Assembly: GCF_963662255.1 (NCBI RefSeq)
Contig: NW_026912192.1
Coordinates: 682,001 to 746,000 of the forward strand
Length of the DNA stretch: 64,000 nt
From: Cinclus cinclus
Lineage: Eukaryota > Chordata > Aves > Passeriformes > Cinclidae
Direction of reading: 5' to 3'
Shown: positions 23,444-35,854 of the stretch, in pieces
How positions within the stretch are numbered: the stretch's first letter is position 1
Layout: each line of letters begins with the position of its first letter
Program-made: the position numbers and the translations under genes
The notes under the pieces: generated by a model
What the model was told of the DNA's origin: nothing
Seen by the model: only the letters and a program-made list of their open reading frames with translations
Databases searched by the model: none

Positions 23444-24822
23444 CGAACGGCAGCCAGCGAAGCTTCAGAACAGCAGGCTGTTCTGCTCAGCGTACGAGCC
23501 TGAAGTGAGTGGCAAGGGCTAAGGGGACAGTTCCAAGGCATCTAGCTTTCCTGCTAGCAATGCCATTTCTACCCTGCTGTGGAAAACATTGTCCTTTGCC
23601 CTTCTGCTCCGAGAGGCAGAGAGCACCTCGGCAGACGCAGTGCAGAGGGAAAGGACACAGTATCCGAGGGAGCGTGGCGCTGCTTAGGCGGGCAAAGCAG
23701 AAAGGTGCCGCCCGGCACTGGCTTTGACTCCCTGAGCTTCCTTGCTAGGACAGCAGCTGCCGAAAGCTGGCAACTAGGCTGCCAGAGTGCAGAATGTCGG
23801 CGGTCTGGCACGCCTGCTTGCCGAAAGCCAGTTTCAGCGAGACAGCGTGCTAGGCTCTGTTTCACAGCACCTTGGAGAACACGCCCTTGAAGAATGCCGT
23901 CTCTGTTCCGCAAAAGCTCTGCCACAGTGAAGGTGGAAGAAGCAGCCTGTGGCCACGGGCAGAGCTGGTCAACAGCTGCGCCTAACTTTGCCAAGCTGCG
24001 AGAGCATTCTCAGCCGAGTTCTGCTTTGACAGAGCTATTGCTGAACTTTTGCAGCCCCGGAGGCTGCTGAAACCAAGGCTGTGTTCTGCCTCTTCATTCT
24101 TGCCTTCCTGTGCTCCAGCGAGAAGTGAAGCTCTGGCACGGCATTCAGCTTTGCCGCCTCTCTGCACGGAAAGCACTAGACAGAACTAGTGTGCTTCGTG
24201 CATGCTCTCTCCTCGCTTTTATGGTCACTGCTCTGCTTTTTGCTTGGCAGCGTTCAAAGGGTCCACGGCATACCTCTTGCACAGCGAGAGGTGGCCGGCG
24301 AGGAATACTTGCTGGCTTAAGTCGTTCCATGCTCAAGGCATTCATCAGAGCAACACAATGGGGGAAAAGAGGGGGGAACATTGCAGGACAAATTTCTATG
24401 CTGGAACATGATTGTCTGCGAGACAGCTCTCCGCAGCGCTAGTATTTGGCCAGGCTGAAATCAGCGCCACGGGAAGCCAATCTGACAAGCGGAGTGCAAC
24501 GAGCGCGGCGATACGGGGCCACTTGGCAGGTGGCCGAAGAAAGACGGCTGCCCCGCGAATGTGGTGCCAGAAGGCAAGTTTCAGCAGGGCGTTCCGGGCG
24601 AGCTTAATGTGTAGCCGCAGTTGTTCTAGGCGAGATTGTAGCCGAGAAGCTTTCCGTCTCCATTCACGAGACAAGAAAAGCAGAACGCAATGGTCTAGAG
24701 GGTTGAGAAGAAAAGTGCTCGTAGCGAGCTCGTTGCGGCAGAAGCGAAAGCCAGGAGCGGCGTGCTCGCTGCGAGAAGTAGACGGCGCTTCGCCTCCTTG
24801 GGAAGGAAATCGCGTCTGGGCA
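23444..24822 (+). repeat. Satellite unit 18
   Basis: Carries 238T, TT, 669G, 698G and 1316G. It is the counterpart of unit 14 and the first of nine consecutive TT units. Confidence 0.97.
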
Positions 24823-26201
24823 CGAACGGCAGCCAGCGAAGCTTCAGAACAGCAGGCTGTTCTGCTCAGCGTACGAGCCTGAAGTGAGTGGCAAGGGCTA
24901 AGGGGACAGTTCCAAGGCATCTAGCTTTCCTGCTAGCAATGCCATTTCTACCCTGCTGTGGAAAACATTGTCCTTTGCCCTTCTGCTCCGAGAGGCAGAG
25001 AGCACCTCGGCAGACGCAGTGCAGAGGGAAAGGACACAGTATCCGAGGGAGCGTGGCGCCGCGTAGGCGGGCAAAGCAGAAAGGTGCCGCCCGGCACTGG
25101 CTTTGACTCCCTGAGCTTCCTTGCTAGGACAGCAGCTGCCGAAAGCTGGCAACTAGGCTGCCAGAGTGCAGAATGTCGGCGGTCTGGCACGCCTGCTTGC
25201 CGAAAGCCAGTTTCAGCGAGACAGCGTGCTAGGCTCTGTTTCACAGCACCTTGGAGAACACGCCCTTGAAGAATGCCGTCTCTGTTCCGCAAAAGCTCTG
25301 CCACAGTGAAGGTGGAAGAAGCAGCCTGTGGCCACGGGCAGAGCTGGTCAACAGCTGCGCCTAACTTTGCCAAGCTGCGAGAGCATTCTCAGCCGAGTTC
25401 TGCTTTGACAGAGCTATTGCTGAACTTTTGCAGCCCCGGAGGCTGCTGAAACCAAGGCTGTGTTCTGCCTCTTCATTCTTGCCTTCCTGTTCTCCAGCGA
25501 GAAGTGAAGCTCTGGCACGTCATTCAGCTTTGCCGCCTCTCTGCACGGAAAGCACTAGACAGAACTAGTGTGCTTCGTGCATGCTCTCTCCTCGCTTTTA
25601 TGGTCACTGCTCTGCTTTTTGCTTGGCAGCGTTCAAAGGGTCCACGGCATACCTCTTGCACAGCGAGAGGTGGCCGGCGAGGAATACTTGCTGGCTTAAG
25701 TCGTTCCATGCTCAAGGCATTCATCAGAGCAACACAATGGGGGAAAAGAGGGGGGAACATTGCAGGACAAATTTCTATGCTGGAACATGATTGTCTGCGA
25801 GACAGCTCTCCGCAGCGCTAGTATTTGGCCAGGCTGAAATCAGCGCCACGGGAAGCCAATCTGACAAGCGGAGTGCAACGAGCGCGGCGATATGGGGCCA
25901 CTTGGCAGGTGGCCGAAGAAAGACGGCTGCCCCGCGAATGTGGTGCCAGAAGGCAAGTTTCAGCAGGGCGTTCCGGGCGAGCTTAATGTGTAGCCGCAGT
26001 TGTTCTAGGCGAGATTGTAGCCGAGAAGCTTTCCGTCTCCATTCACGAGACGAGAAAAGCAGAACGCAATGGTCTAGAGGGTTGAGAAGAAAAGTGCTCG
26101 TAGCGAGCTCGTTGCGGCAGAAGCGAAAGCCAGGAGCAGCGTGCTCGCTGCGAGAAGTAGACGGCGCTTCGCCTCCTTGGGAAGGAAATCGCGTCTGGGC
26201 A
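24823..26201 (+). repeat. Satellite unit 19
   Basis: Carries 241G (shared only with unit 15), TT and 1071T, plus private A-to-G at p1230 (window 26052). Confidence 0.97.
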
Positions 26202-27580
26202 CGAACGGCAGCCAGCGAAGCTTCAGAACAGCAGGCTGTTCTGCTCAGCGTACGAGCCTGAAGTGAGTGGCAAGGGCTAAGGGGACAGTTCCAAGGCATC
26301 TAGCTTTCCTGCTAGCAATGCCATTTCTACCCTGCTGTGGAAAACATTGTCCTTTGCCCTTCTGCTCCGAGAGGCAGAGAGCACCTCGGCAGACGCAGTG
26401 CAGAGGGAAAGGACACAGTATCCGAGGGAGCGTGGCGCTGCTTAGGCGGGCAAAGCAGAAAGGTGCCGCCCGGCACTGGCTTTGACTCCCTGAGCTTCCT
26501 TGCTAGGACAGCAGCTGCCGAAAGCTGGCAACTAGGCTGCCAGAGTGCAGAATGTCGGCGGTCTGGCACGCCTGCTTGCCGAAAGCCAGTTTCAGCGAGA
26601 CAGCGTGCTAGGCTCTGTTTCACAGCACCTTGGAGAACACGCCCTTGAAGAATGCCGTCTCTGTTCCGCAAAAGCTCTGCCACAGTGAAGGTGGAAGAAG
26701 CAGCCTGTGGCCACGGGCAGAGCTGGTCAACAGCTGCGCCTAACTTTGCCAAGCTGCGAGAGCATTCTCAGCCGAGTTCTGCTTTGACAGAGCTATTGCT
26801 GAACTTTTGCAGCCCCGGAGGCTGCTGAAACCAAGGCTGTGTTCTGCCTCTTCATTCTTGCCTTCCTGTTCTCCAGCGAGAAGTGAAGCTCTGGCACGTC
26901 ATTCAGCTTTGCCGCCTCTCTGCACGGAAAGCACTAGACAGAACTAGTGTGCTTCGTGCATGCTCTCTCCTCGCTTTTATGGTCACTGCTCTGCTTTTTG
27001 CTTGGCAGCGTTCAAAGGGTCCACGGCATACCTCTTGCACAGCGAGAGGTGGCCGGCGAGGAATACTTGCTGGCTTAAGTCGTTCCATGCTCAAGGCATT
27101 CATCAGAGCAACACAATGGGGGAAAAGAGGGGGGAACATTGCAGGACAAATTTCTATGCTGGAACATGATTGTCTGCGAGACAGCTCTCCGCAGCGCTAG
27201 TATTTGGCCAGGCTGAAATCAGCGCCACGGGAAGCCAATCTGACAAGCGGAGTGCAACGAGCGCGGCGATACGGGGCCACTTGGCAGGTGGCCGAAGAAA
27301 GACGGCTGCCCCGCGAATGTGGTGCCAGAAGGCAAGTTTCAGCAGGGCGTTCCGGGCGAGCTTAATGTGTAGCCGCAGTTGTTCTAGGCGAGATTGTAGC
27401 CGAGAAGCTTTCCGTCTCCATTCACGAGACAAGAAAAGCAGAACGCAATGGTCTAGAGGGTTGAGAAGAAAAGTGCTCGTAGCGAGCTCGTTGCGGCAGA
27501 AGCGAAAGCCAGGAGCAGCGTGCTCGCTGCGAGAAGTAGACGGCGCTTCGCCTCCTTGGGAAGGAAATCGCGTCTGGGCA
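26202..27580 (+). repeat. Satellite unit 20
   Basis: Differs at 238T and 389-390 TT. Confidence 0.97.
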
Positions 27581-28959
27581 CGAACGGCAGCCAGAGAAGC
27601 TTCAGAACAGCAGGCTGTTCTGCTCAGCGTACGAGCCTGAAGTGAGTGGCAAGGGCTAAGGGGACAGTTCCAAGGCATCTAGCTTTCCTGCTAGCAATGC
27701 CATTTCTACCCTGCTGTGGAAAACATTGTCCTTTGCCCTTCTGCTCCGAGAGGCAGAGAGCACCTCGGCAGACGCAGTGCAGAGGGAAAGGACACAGTAT
27801 CCGAGGGAGCGTGGCGCCGCTTAGGCGGGCAAAGCAGAAAGGTGCCGCCCGGCACTGGCTTTGACTCCCTGAGCTTCCTTGCTAGGACAGCAGCTGCCGA
27901 AAGCTGGCAACTAGGCTGCCAGAGTGCAGAATGTCGGCGGTCTGGCACGCCTGCTTGCCGAAAGCCAGTTTCAGCGAGACAGCGTGCTAGGCTCTGTTTC
28001 ACAGCACCTTGGAGAACACGCCCTTGAAGAATGCCGTCTCTGTTCCGCAAAAGCTCTGCCACAGTGAAGGTGGAAGAAGCAGCCTGTGGCCACGGGCAGA
28101 GCTGGTCAACAGCTGCGCCTAACTTTGCCAAGCTGCGAGAGCATTCTCAGCCGAGTTCTGCTTTGACAGAGCTATTGCTGAACTTTTGCAGCCCCGGAGG
28201 CTGCTGAAACCAAGGCTGTGTTCTGCCTCTTCATTCTTGCCTTCCTGTTCTCCAGCGAGAAGTGAAGCTCTGGCACGGCATTCAGCTTTGCCGCCTCTCT
28301 GCACGGAAAGCACTAGACAGAACTAGTGTGCTTCGTGCATGCTCTCTCCTCGCTTTTATGGTCACTGCTCTGCTTTTTGCTTGGCAGCGTTCAAAGGGTC
28401 CACGGCATACCTCTTGCACAGCGAGAGGTGGCCGGCGAGGAATACTTGCTGGCTTAAGTCGTTCCATGCTCAAGGCATTCATCAGAGCAGCACAATGCGG
28501 GAAAAGAGGGGGGAACATTGCAGGACAAATTTCTATGCTGGAACATGATTGTCTGCGAGACAGCTCTCCGCAGCGCTAGTATTTGGCCAGGCTGAAATCA
28601 GCGCCACGGGAAGCCAATCTGACAAGCGGAGTGCAACGAGCGCGGCGATATGGGGCCACTTGGCAGGTGGCCGAAGAAAGACGGCTGCCCCGCGAATGTG
28701 GTGCCAGAAGGCAAGTTTCAGCAGGGCGTTCCGGGCGAGCTTAATGTGTAGCCGCAGTTGTTCTAGGCGAGATTGTAGCCGAGAAGCTTTCCGTCTCCAT
28801 TCACGAGACAAGAAAAGCAGAACGCAATGGTCTAGAGGGTTGAGAAGAAAAGTGCTCGTAGCGAGCTCGTTGCGGCAGAAGCGAAAGCCAGGAGCAGCGT
28901 GCTCGCTGCGAGAAGTAGACGGCGCTTCGCCTCCTTGGGAAGGAAATCGCGTCTGGGCA
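27581..28959 (+). repeat. Satellite unit 21
   Basis: Carries TT, 698G, 910G/918C and 1071T, plus private C-to-A at p15 (window 27595). It is the only unit with both 910G/918C and 1071T, which are otherwise mutually exclusive, so it is a likely recombinant. Confidence 0.97.
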
Positions 28960-30338
28960 CGAACGGCAGCCAGCGAAGCTTCAGAACAGCAGGCTGTTCT
29001 GCTCAGCGTACGAGCCTGAAGTGAGTGGCAAGGGCTAAGGGGACAGTTCCAAGGCATCTAGCTTTCCTGCTAGCAATGCCATTTCTACCCTGCTGTGGAA
29101 AACATTGTCCTTTGCCCTTCTGCTCCGAGAGGCAGAGAGCACCTCGGCAGACGCAGTGCAGAGGGAAAGGACACAGTATCCGAGGGAGCGTGGCGCCGCT
29201 TAGGCGGGCAAAGCAGAAAGGTGCCGCCCGGCACTGGCTTTGACTCCCTGAGCTTCCTTGCTAGGACAGCAGCTGCCGAAAGCTGGCAACTAGGCTGCCA
29301 GAGTGCAGAATGTCGGCGGTCTGGCACGCCTGCTTGCCGAAAGCCAGTTTCAGCGAGACAGCGTGCTAGGCTCTGTTTCACAGCACCTTGGAGAACACGC
29401 CCTTGAAGAATGCCGTCTCTGTTCCGCAAAAGCTCTGCCACAGTGAAGGTGGAAGAAGCAGCCTGTGGCCACGGGCAGAGCTGGTCAACAGCTGCGCCTA
29501 ACTTTGCCAAGCTGCGAGAGCATTCTCAGCCGAGTTCTGCTTTGACAGAGCTATTGCTGAACTTTTGCAGCCCCGGAGGCTGCTGAAACCAAGGCTGTGT
29601 TCTGCCTCTTCATTCTTGCCTTCCTGTTCTCCAGCGAGAAGTGAAGCTCTGGCACGTCATTCAGCTTTGCCGCCTCTCTGCACGGAAAGCACTAGACAGA
29701 ACTAGTGTGCTTCGTGCATGCTCTCTCCTCGCTTTTATGGTCACTGCTCTGCTTTTTGCTTGGCAGCGTTCAAAGGGTCCACGGCATACCTCTTGCACAG
29801 CGAGAGGTGGCCGGCGAGGAATACTTGCTGGCTTAAGTCGTTCCATGCTCAAGGCATTCATCAGAGCAACACAATGGGGGAAAAGAGGGGGGAACATTGC
29901 AGGACAAATTTCTATGCTGGAACATGATTGTCTGCGAGACAGCTCTCCGCAGCGCTAGTATTTGGCCAGGCTGAAATCAGCGCCACGGGAAGCCAATCTG
30001 ACAAGCGGAGTGCAACGAGCGCGGCGATATGGGGCCACTTGGCAGGTGGCCGAAGAAAGACGGCTGCCCCGCGAATGTGGTGCCAGAAGGCAAGTTTCAG
30101 CAGGGCGTTCCGGGCGAGCTTAATGTGTAGCCGCAGTTGTTCTAGGCGAGATTGTAGCCGAGAAGCTTTCCGTCTCCATTCACGAGACAAGAAAAGCAGA
30201 ACGCAATGGTCTAGAGGGTTGAGAAGAAAAGTGCTCGTAGCGAGCTCGTTGCGGCAGAAGCGAAAGCCAGGAGCAGCGTGCTCGCTGCGAGAAGTAGACG
30301 GCGCTTCGCCTCCTTGGGAAGGAAATCGCGTCTGGGCA
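28960..30338 (+). repeat. Satellite unit 22
   Basis: Differs at 389-390 TT and 1071T. Confidence 0.97.
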
Positions 30339-31717
30339 CGAACGGCAGCCAGCGAAGCTTCAGAACAGCAGGCTGTTCTGCTCAGCGTACGAGCCTGAAG
30401 TGAGTGGCAAGGGCTAAGGGGACAGTTCCAAGGCATCTAGCTTTCCTGCTAGCAATGCCATTTCTACCCTGCTGTGGAAAACATTGTCCTTTGCCCTTCT
30501 GCTCCGAGAGGCAGAGAGCACCTCGGCAGACGCAGTGCAGAGGGAAAGGACACAGTATCCGAGGGAGCGTGGCGCCGCTTAGGCGGGAAAAGCAGAAAGG
30601 TGCCGCCCGGCACTGGCTTTGACTCCCTGAGCTTCCTTGCTAGGACAGCAGCTGCCGAAAGCTGGCAACTAGGCTGCCAGAGTGCAGAATGTCGGCGGTC
30701 TGGCACGCCTGCTTGCCGAAAGCCAGTTTCAGCGAGACAGCGTGCTAGGCTCTGTTTCACAGCACCCTGGAGAACACGCACTTGAAGAATGCCCTCTCTG
30801 CTCCGCAAAAGCTCTGCCACGGTGAAGGTGGATGAAGCAGCCTGTGGCCACGGGCAGAGCTGGTCAACAGCTGCACCTAACTTTGCCAAGCTGCGAGAGC
30901 ATTCTCAGCCGAGTTCTGCTTTGACAGAGCTATTGCTGAACTTTTGCAGTCCCGGAGGCTGCTGAAACCAAGGCTGTGTTCTGCCTCTTCATTCTTGCCT
31001 TCCTGTGCTCCAGCGAGAAGTGAAGCTCTGGCACGACATTCAGCTTTGCCGCCTCTCTGCACGGAAAGCACTAGACAGAACTAGTGTGCTTCGTGCATGC
31101 TCTCTCCTCGCTTTTATGGTCACTGCTCTGCTTTTTGCTTGGCAGCGTTCAAAGGGTCCACGGCATACCTCTTGCACAGCGAGAGGTGGCCGGCGAGGAA
31201 TACTTGCTGGCTTAAGTCGTTCCATGCTCAAGGCATTCATCAGAGCAGCACAATGCGGGAAAAGAGGGGGGAACATTGCAGGACAAATTTCTATGCTGGA
31301 ACATGATTGTCTGCGAGACAGCTCTCCGCAGCGCTAGTATTTGGCCAGGCTGAAATCAGCGCCACGGGAAGCCAATCTGACAAGCGGAGTGCAACGAGCG
31401 CGGCGATACGGGGCCACTTGGCAGGTGGCCGAAGAAAGACGGCTGCCCCGCGAATGTGGTGCCAGAAGGCAAGTTTCAGCAGGGCGTTCCGGGCGAGCTT
31501 AATGTGTAGCCGCAGTTGTTCTAGGCGAGATTGTAGCCGAGAAGCTTTCCGTCTCCATTCACGAGACAAGAAAAGCAGAACGCAATGGTCTAGAGGGTTG
31601 AGAAGAAAAGTGCTCGTAGCGAGCTCGTTGTGGCAGAAGCGAAAGCCAGGAGCAGCGTGCTCGCTGCGAGAAGTAGACGGCGCTTCGCCTCCTTGGGAAG
31701 GAAATCGCGTCTGGGCA
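30339..31717 (+). repeat. Satellite unit 23, most divergent copy
   Basis: Carries 389-390 TT, 429C, 442A, 456C, 463C, 612T, 669G, 698A and 910G/918C. Private changes are 250A (30588), 483G (30821), 495T (30833), 537A (30875) and 1293T (31631). Most differences crowd into p429-698. Confidence 0.97.
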
Positions 31718-33096
31718 CGAACGGCAGCCAGCGAAGCTTCAGAACAGCAGGCTGTTCTGCTCAGCGTACGAGCCTGAAGTGAGTGGCAAGGGCTAAGGGG
31801 ACAGTTCCAAGGCATCTAGCTTTCCTGCTAGCAATGCCATTTCTACCCTGCTGTGGAAAACATTGTCCTTTGCCCTTCTGCTCCGAGAGGCAGAGAGCAC
31901 CTCGGCAGACGCAGTGCAGAGGGAAAGGACACAGTATCCGAGGGAGCGTGGCGCTGCTTAGGCGGGCAAAGCAGAAAGGTGCCGCCCGGCACTGGCTTTG
32001 ACTCCCTGAGCTTCCTTGCTAGGACAGCAGCTGCCGAAAGCTGGCAACTAGGCTGCCAGAGTGCAGAATGTCGGCGGTCTGGCACGCCTGCTTGCCGAAA
32101 GCCAGTTTCAGCGAGACAGCGTGCTAGGCTCTGTTTCACAGCACCCTGGAGAACACGCACTTGAAGAATGCCCTCTCTGCTCCGCAAAAGCTCTGCCACA
32201 GTGAAGGTGGAAGAAGCAGCCTGTGGCCACGGGCAGAGCTGGTCAACAGCTGCGCCTAACTTTGCCAAGCTGCGAGAGCATTCTCAGCCGAGTTCTGCTT
32301 TGACAGAGCTATTGCTGAACTTTTGCAGCCCCGGAGGCTGCTGAAACCAAGGCTGTGTTCTGCCTCTTCATTCTTGCCTTCCTGTGCTCCAGCGAGAAGT
32401 GAAGCTCTGGCACGACATTCAGCTTTGCCGCCTCTCTGCACGGAAAGCACTAGACAGAACTAGTGTGCTTCGTGCATGCTCTCTCCTCGCTTTTATGGTC
32501 ACTGCTCTGCTTTTTGCTTGGCAGCGTTCAAAGGGTCCACGGCATACCTCTTGCACAGCGAGAGGTGGCCGGCGAGGAATACTTGCTGGCTTAAGTCGTT
32601 CCATGCTCAAGGCATTCATCAGAGCAGCACAATGCGGGAAAAGAGGGGGGAACATTGCAGGACAAATTTCTATGCTGGAACATGATTGTCTGCGAGACAG
32701 CTCTCCGCAGCGCTAGTATTTGGCCAGGCTGAAATCAGCGCCACGGGAAGCCAATCTGACAAGCGGAGTGCAACGAGCGCGGCGATACGGGGCCACTTGG
32801 CAGGTGGCCGAAGAAAGACGGCTGCCCCGCGAATGTGGTGCCAGAAGGCAAGTTTCAGCAGGGCGTTCCGGGCGAGCTTAATGTGTAGCCGCAGTTGTTC
32901 TAGGCGAGATTGTAGCCGAGAAGCTTTCCGTCTCCATTCACGAGACAAGAAAAGCAGAACGCAATGGTCTAGAGGGTTGAGAAGAAAAGTGCTCGTAGCG
33001 AGCTCGTTGCGGCAGAAGCGAAAGCCAGGAGCAGCGTGCTCGCTGCGAGAAGTAGACGGCGCTTCGCCTCCTTGGGAAGGAAATCGCGTCTGGGCA
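31718..33096 (+). repeat. Satellite unit 24
   Basis: Carries 238T, TT, the block 429C/442A/456C/463C, 669G, 698A and 910G/918C. Confidence 0.97.
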
Positions 33097-34475
33097 CGAA
33101 CGGCAGCCAGCGAAGCTTCAGAACAGCAGGCTGTTCTGCTCAGCGTACGAGCCTGAAGTGAGTGGCAAGGGCTAAGGGGACAGTTCCAAGGCATCTAGCT
33201 TTCCTGCTAGCAATGCCATTTCTACCCTGCTGTGGAAAACATTGTCCTTTGCCCTTCTGCTCCGAGAGGCAGAGAGCACCTCGGCAGACGCAGTGCAGAG
33301 GGAAAGGACACAGTATCCGAGGGAGCGTGGCGCTGCTTAGGCGGGCAAAGCAGAAAGGTGCCGCCCGGCACTGGCTTTGACTCCCTGAGCTTCCTTGCTA
33401 GGACAGCAGCTGCCGAAAGCTGGCAACTAGGCTGCCAGAGTGCAGAATGTCGGCGGTCTGGCACGCCTGCTTGCCGAAAGCCAGTTTCAGCGAGACAGCG
33501 TGCTAGGCTCTGTTTCACAGCACCCTGGAGAACACGCACTTGAAGAATGCCCTCTCTGCTCCGCAAAAGCTCTGCCACAGTGAAGGTGGAAGAAGCAGCC
33601 TGTGGCCACGGGCAGAGCTGGTCAACAGCTGCGCCTAACTTTGCCAAGCTGCGAGAGCATTCTCAGCCGAGTTCTGCTTTGACAGAGCTATTGCTGAACT
33701 TTTGCAGCCCCGGAGGCTGCTGAAACCAAGGCTGTGTTCTGCCTCTTCATTCTTGCCTTCCTGTGCTCCAGCGAGAAGTGAAGCTCTGGCACGACATTCA
33801 GCTTTGCCGCCTCTCTGCACGGAAAGCACTAGACAGAACTAGTGTGCTTCGTGCATGCTCTCTCCTCGCTTTTATGGTCACTGCTCTGCTTTTTGCTTGG
33901 CAGCGTTCCAAGGGTCCACGGCATACCTCTTGCACAGCGAGAGGTGGCCGGCGAGGAATACTTGCTGGCTTAAGTCGTTCCATGCTCAAGGCATTCATCA
34001 GAGCAGCACAATGCGGGAAAAGAGGGGGGAACATTGCAGGACAAATTTCTATGCTGGAACATGATTGTCTGCGAGACAGCTCTCCGCAGCGCTAGTATTT
34101 GGCCAGGCTGAAATCAGCGCCACGGGAAGCCAATCTGACAAGCGGAGTGCAACGAGCGCGGCGATACGGGGCCACTTGGCAGGTGGCCGAAGAAAGACGG
34201 CTGCCCCGCGAATGTGGTGCCAGAAGGCAAGTTTCAGCAGGGCGTTCCGGGCGAGCTTAATGTGTAGCCGCAGTTGTTCTAGGCGAGATTGTAGCCGAGA
34301 AGCTTTCCGTCTCCATTCACGAGACAAGAAAAGCAGAACGCAATGGTCTAGAGGGTTGAGAAGAAAAGTGCTCGTAGCGAGCTCGTTGCGGCAGAAGCGA
34401 AAGCCAGGAGCGGCGTGCTCGCTGCGAGAAGTAGACGGCGCTTCGCCTCCTTGGGAAGGAAATCGCGTCTGGGCA
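33097..34475 (+). repeat. Satellite unit 25
   Basis: Like unit 24, with 813C and 1316G added; 813C occurs only here and in unit 26. Confidence 0.97.
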
Positions 34476-35854
34476 CGAACGGCAGCCAGCGAAGCTTCAG
34501 AACAGCAGGCTGTTCTGCTCAGCGTACGAGCCTGAAGTGAGTGGCAAGGGCTAAGGGGACAGTTCCAAGGCATCTAGCTTTCCTGCTAGCAATGCCATTT
34601 CTACCCTGCTGTGGAAAACATTGTCCTTTGCCCTTCTGCTCCGAGAGGCAGAGAGCACCTCGGCAGACGCAGTGCAGAGGGAAAGGACACAGTATCCGAG
34701 GGAGCGTGGCGCCGCTTAGGCGGGCAAAGCAGAAAGGTGCCGCCCGGCACTGGCTTTGACTCCCTGAGCTTCCTTGCTAGGACAGCAGCTGCCGAAAGCT
34801 GGCAACTAGGCTGCCAGAGTGCAGAATGTCGGCGGTCTGGCACGCCTGCTTGCCGAAAGCCAGTTTCAGCGAGACAGCGTGCTAGGCTCTGTTTCACAGC
34901 ACCTTGGAGAACACGCCCTTGAAGAATGCCGTCTCTGTTCCGCAAAAGCTCTGCCACAGTGAAGGTGGAAGAAGCAGCCTGTGGCCACGGGCAGAGCTGG
35001 TCAACAGCTGCGCCTAACTTTGCCAAGCTGCGAGAGCATTCTCAGCCGAGTTCTGCTTTGACAGAGCTATTGCTGAACTTTTGCAGCCCCGGAGGCTGCT
35101 GAAACCAAGGCTGTGTTCTGCCTCTTCATTCTTGCCTTCCTGTGCTCCAGCGAGAAGTGAAGCTCTGGCACGGCATTCAGCTTTGCCGCCTCTCTGCACG
35201 GAAAGCACTAGACAGAACTAGTGTGCTTCGTGCATGCTCTCTCCTCGCTTTTATGGTCACTGCTCTGCTTTTTGCTTGGCAGCGTTCCAAGGGTCCACGG
35301 CATACCTCTTGCACAGCGAGAGGTGGCCGGCGAGGAATACTTGCTGGCTTAAGTCGTTCCATGCTCAAGGCATTCATCAGAGCAGCACAATGCGGGAAAA
35401 GAGGGGGGAACATTGCAGGACAAATTTCTATGCTGGAACATGATTGTCTGCGAGACAGCTCTCCGCAGCGCTAGTATTTGGCCAGGCTGAAATCAGCGCC
35501 ACGGGAAGCCAATCTGACAAGCGGAGTGCAACGAGCGCGGCGATACGGGGCCACTTGGCAGGTGGCCGAAGAAAGACGGCTGCCCCGCGAATGTGGTGCC
35601 AGAAGGCAAGTTTCAGCAGGGCGTTCCGGGCGAGCTTAATGTGTAGCCGCAGTTGTTCTAGGCGAGATTGTAGCCGAGAAGCTTTCCGTCTCCATTCACG
35701 AGACAAGAAAAGCAGAACGCAATGGTCTAGAGGGTTGAGAAGAAAAGTGCTCGTAGCGAGCTCGTTGCGGCAGAAGCGAAAGCCAGGAGCGGCGTGGTCG
35801 CTGCGAGAAGTAGACGGCGCTTCGCCTCCTTGGGAAGGAAATCGCGTCTGGGCA
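34476..35854 (+). repeat. Satellite unit 26
   Basis: Carries TT, 669G, 698G, 813C, 910G/918C, 1316G and 1322G. It is the last TT unit and the last with 669G. Confidence 0.97.

Larger units (their letters stand above)
16549..26201. repeat. Four-unit higher-order duplication (5,516-bp offset): units 13-15 and 17-19
   Basis: The ordered marker series 426C+612T, then 238T+669G, then 241G appears twice, at units 13/14/15 and 17/18/19. 241G occurs nowhere else. Units 12 and 16 do not match, so the copied block spans about three units. Later differences at 89, 389-390, 910/918, 1071, 1200, 1230, 1316 and 1322 show subsequent mutation or conversion. Confidence 0.85.
30339..34475. repeat. Triplet of units 23-25 sharing a private substitution block
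   Basis: 429C, 442A, 456C, 463C and 698A occur together in three adjacent units and nowhere else in the window. All three also carry 669G and 910G/918C. This indicates local one-unit-step amplification of a divergent variant. Confidence 0.9.
23444..35854. repeat. Homogenised zone: nine consecutive TT-type units (18-26)
   Basis: All nine units carry TT at p389-390, whereas every unit from 27 to 47 carries GA. In the GA allele this position reads GGATCA and supplies the only GATC I can find in the unit. The stretch between 22453 and 36243 (ten unit lengths, 13,790 bp) is therefore free of GATC. Confidence 0.85.
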
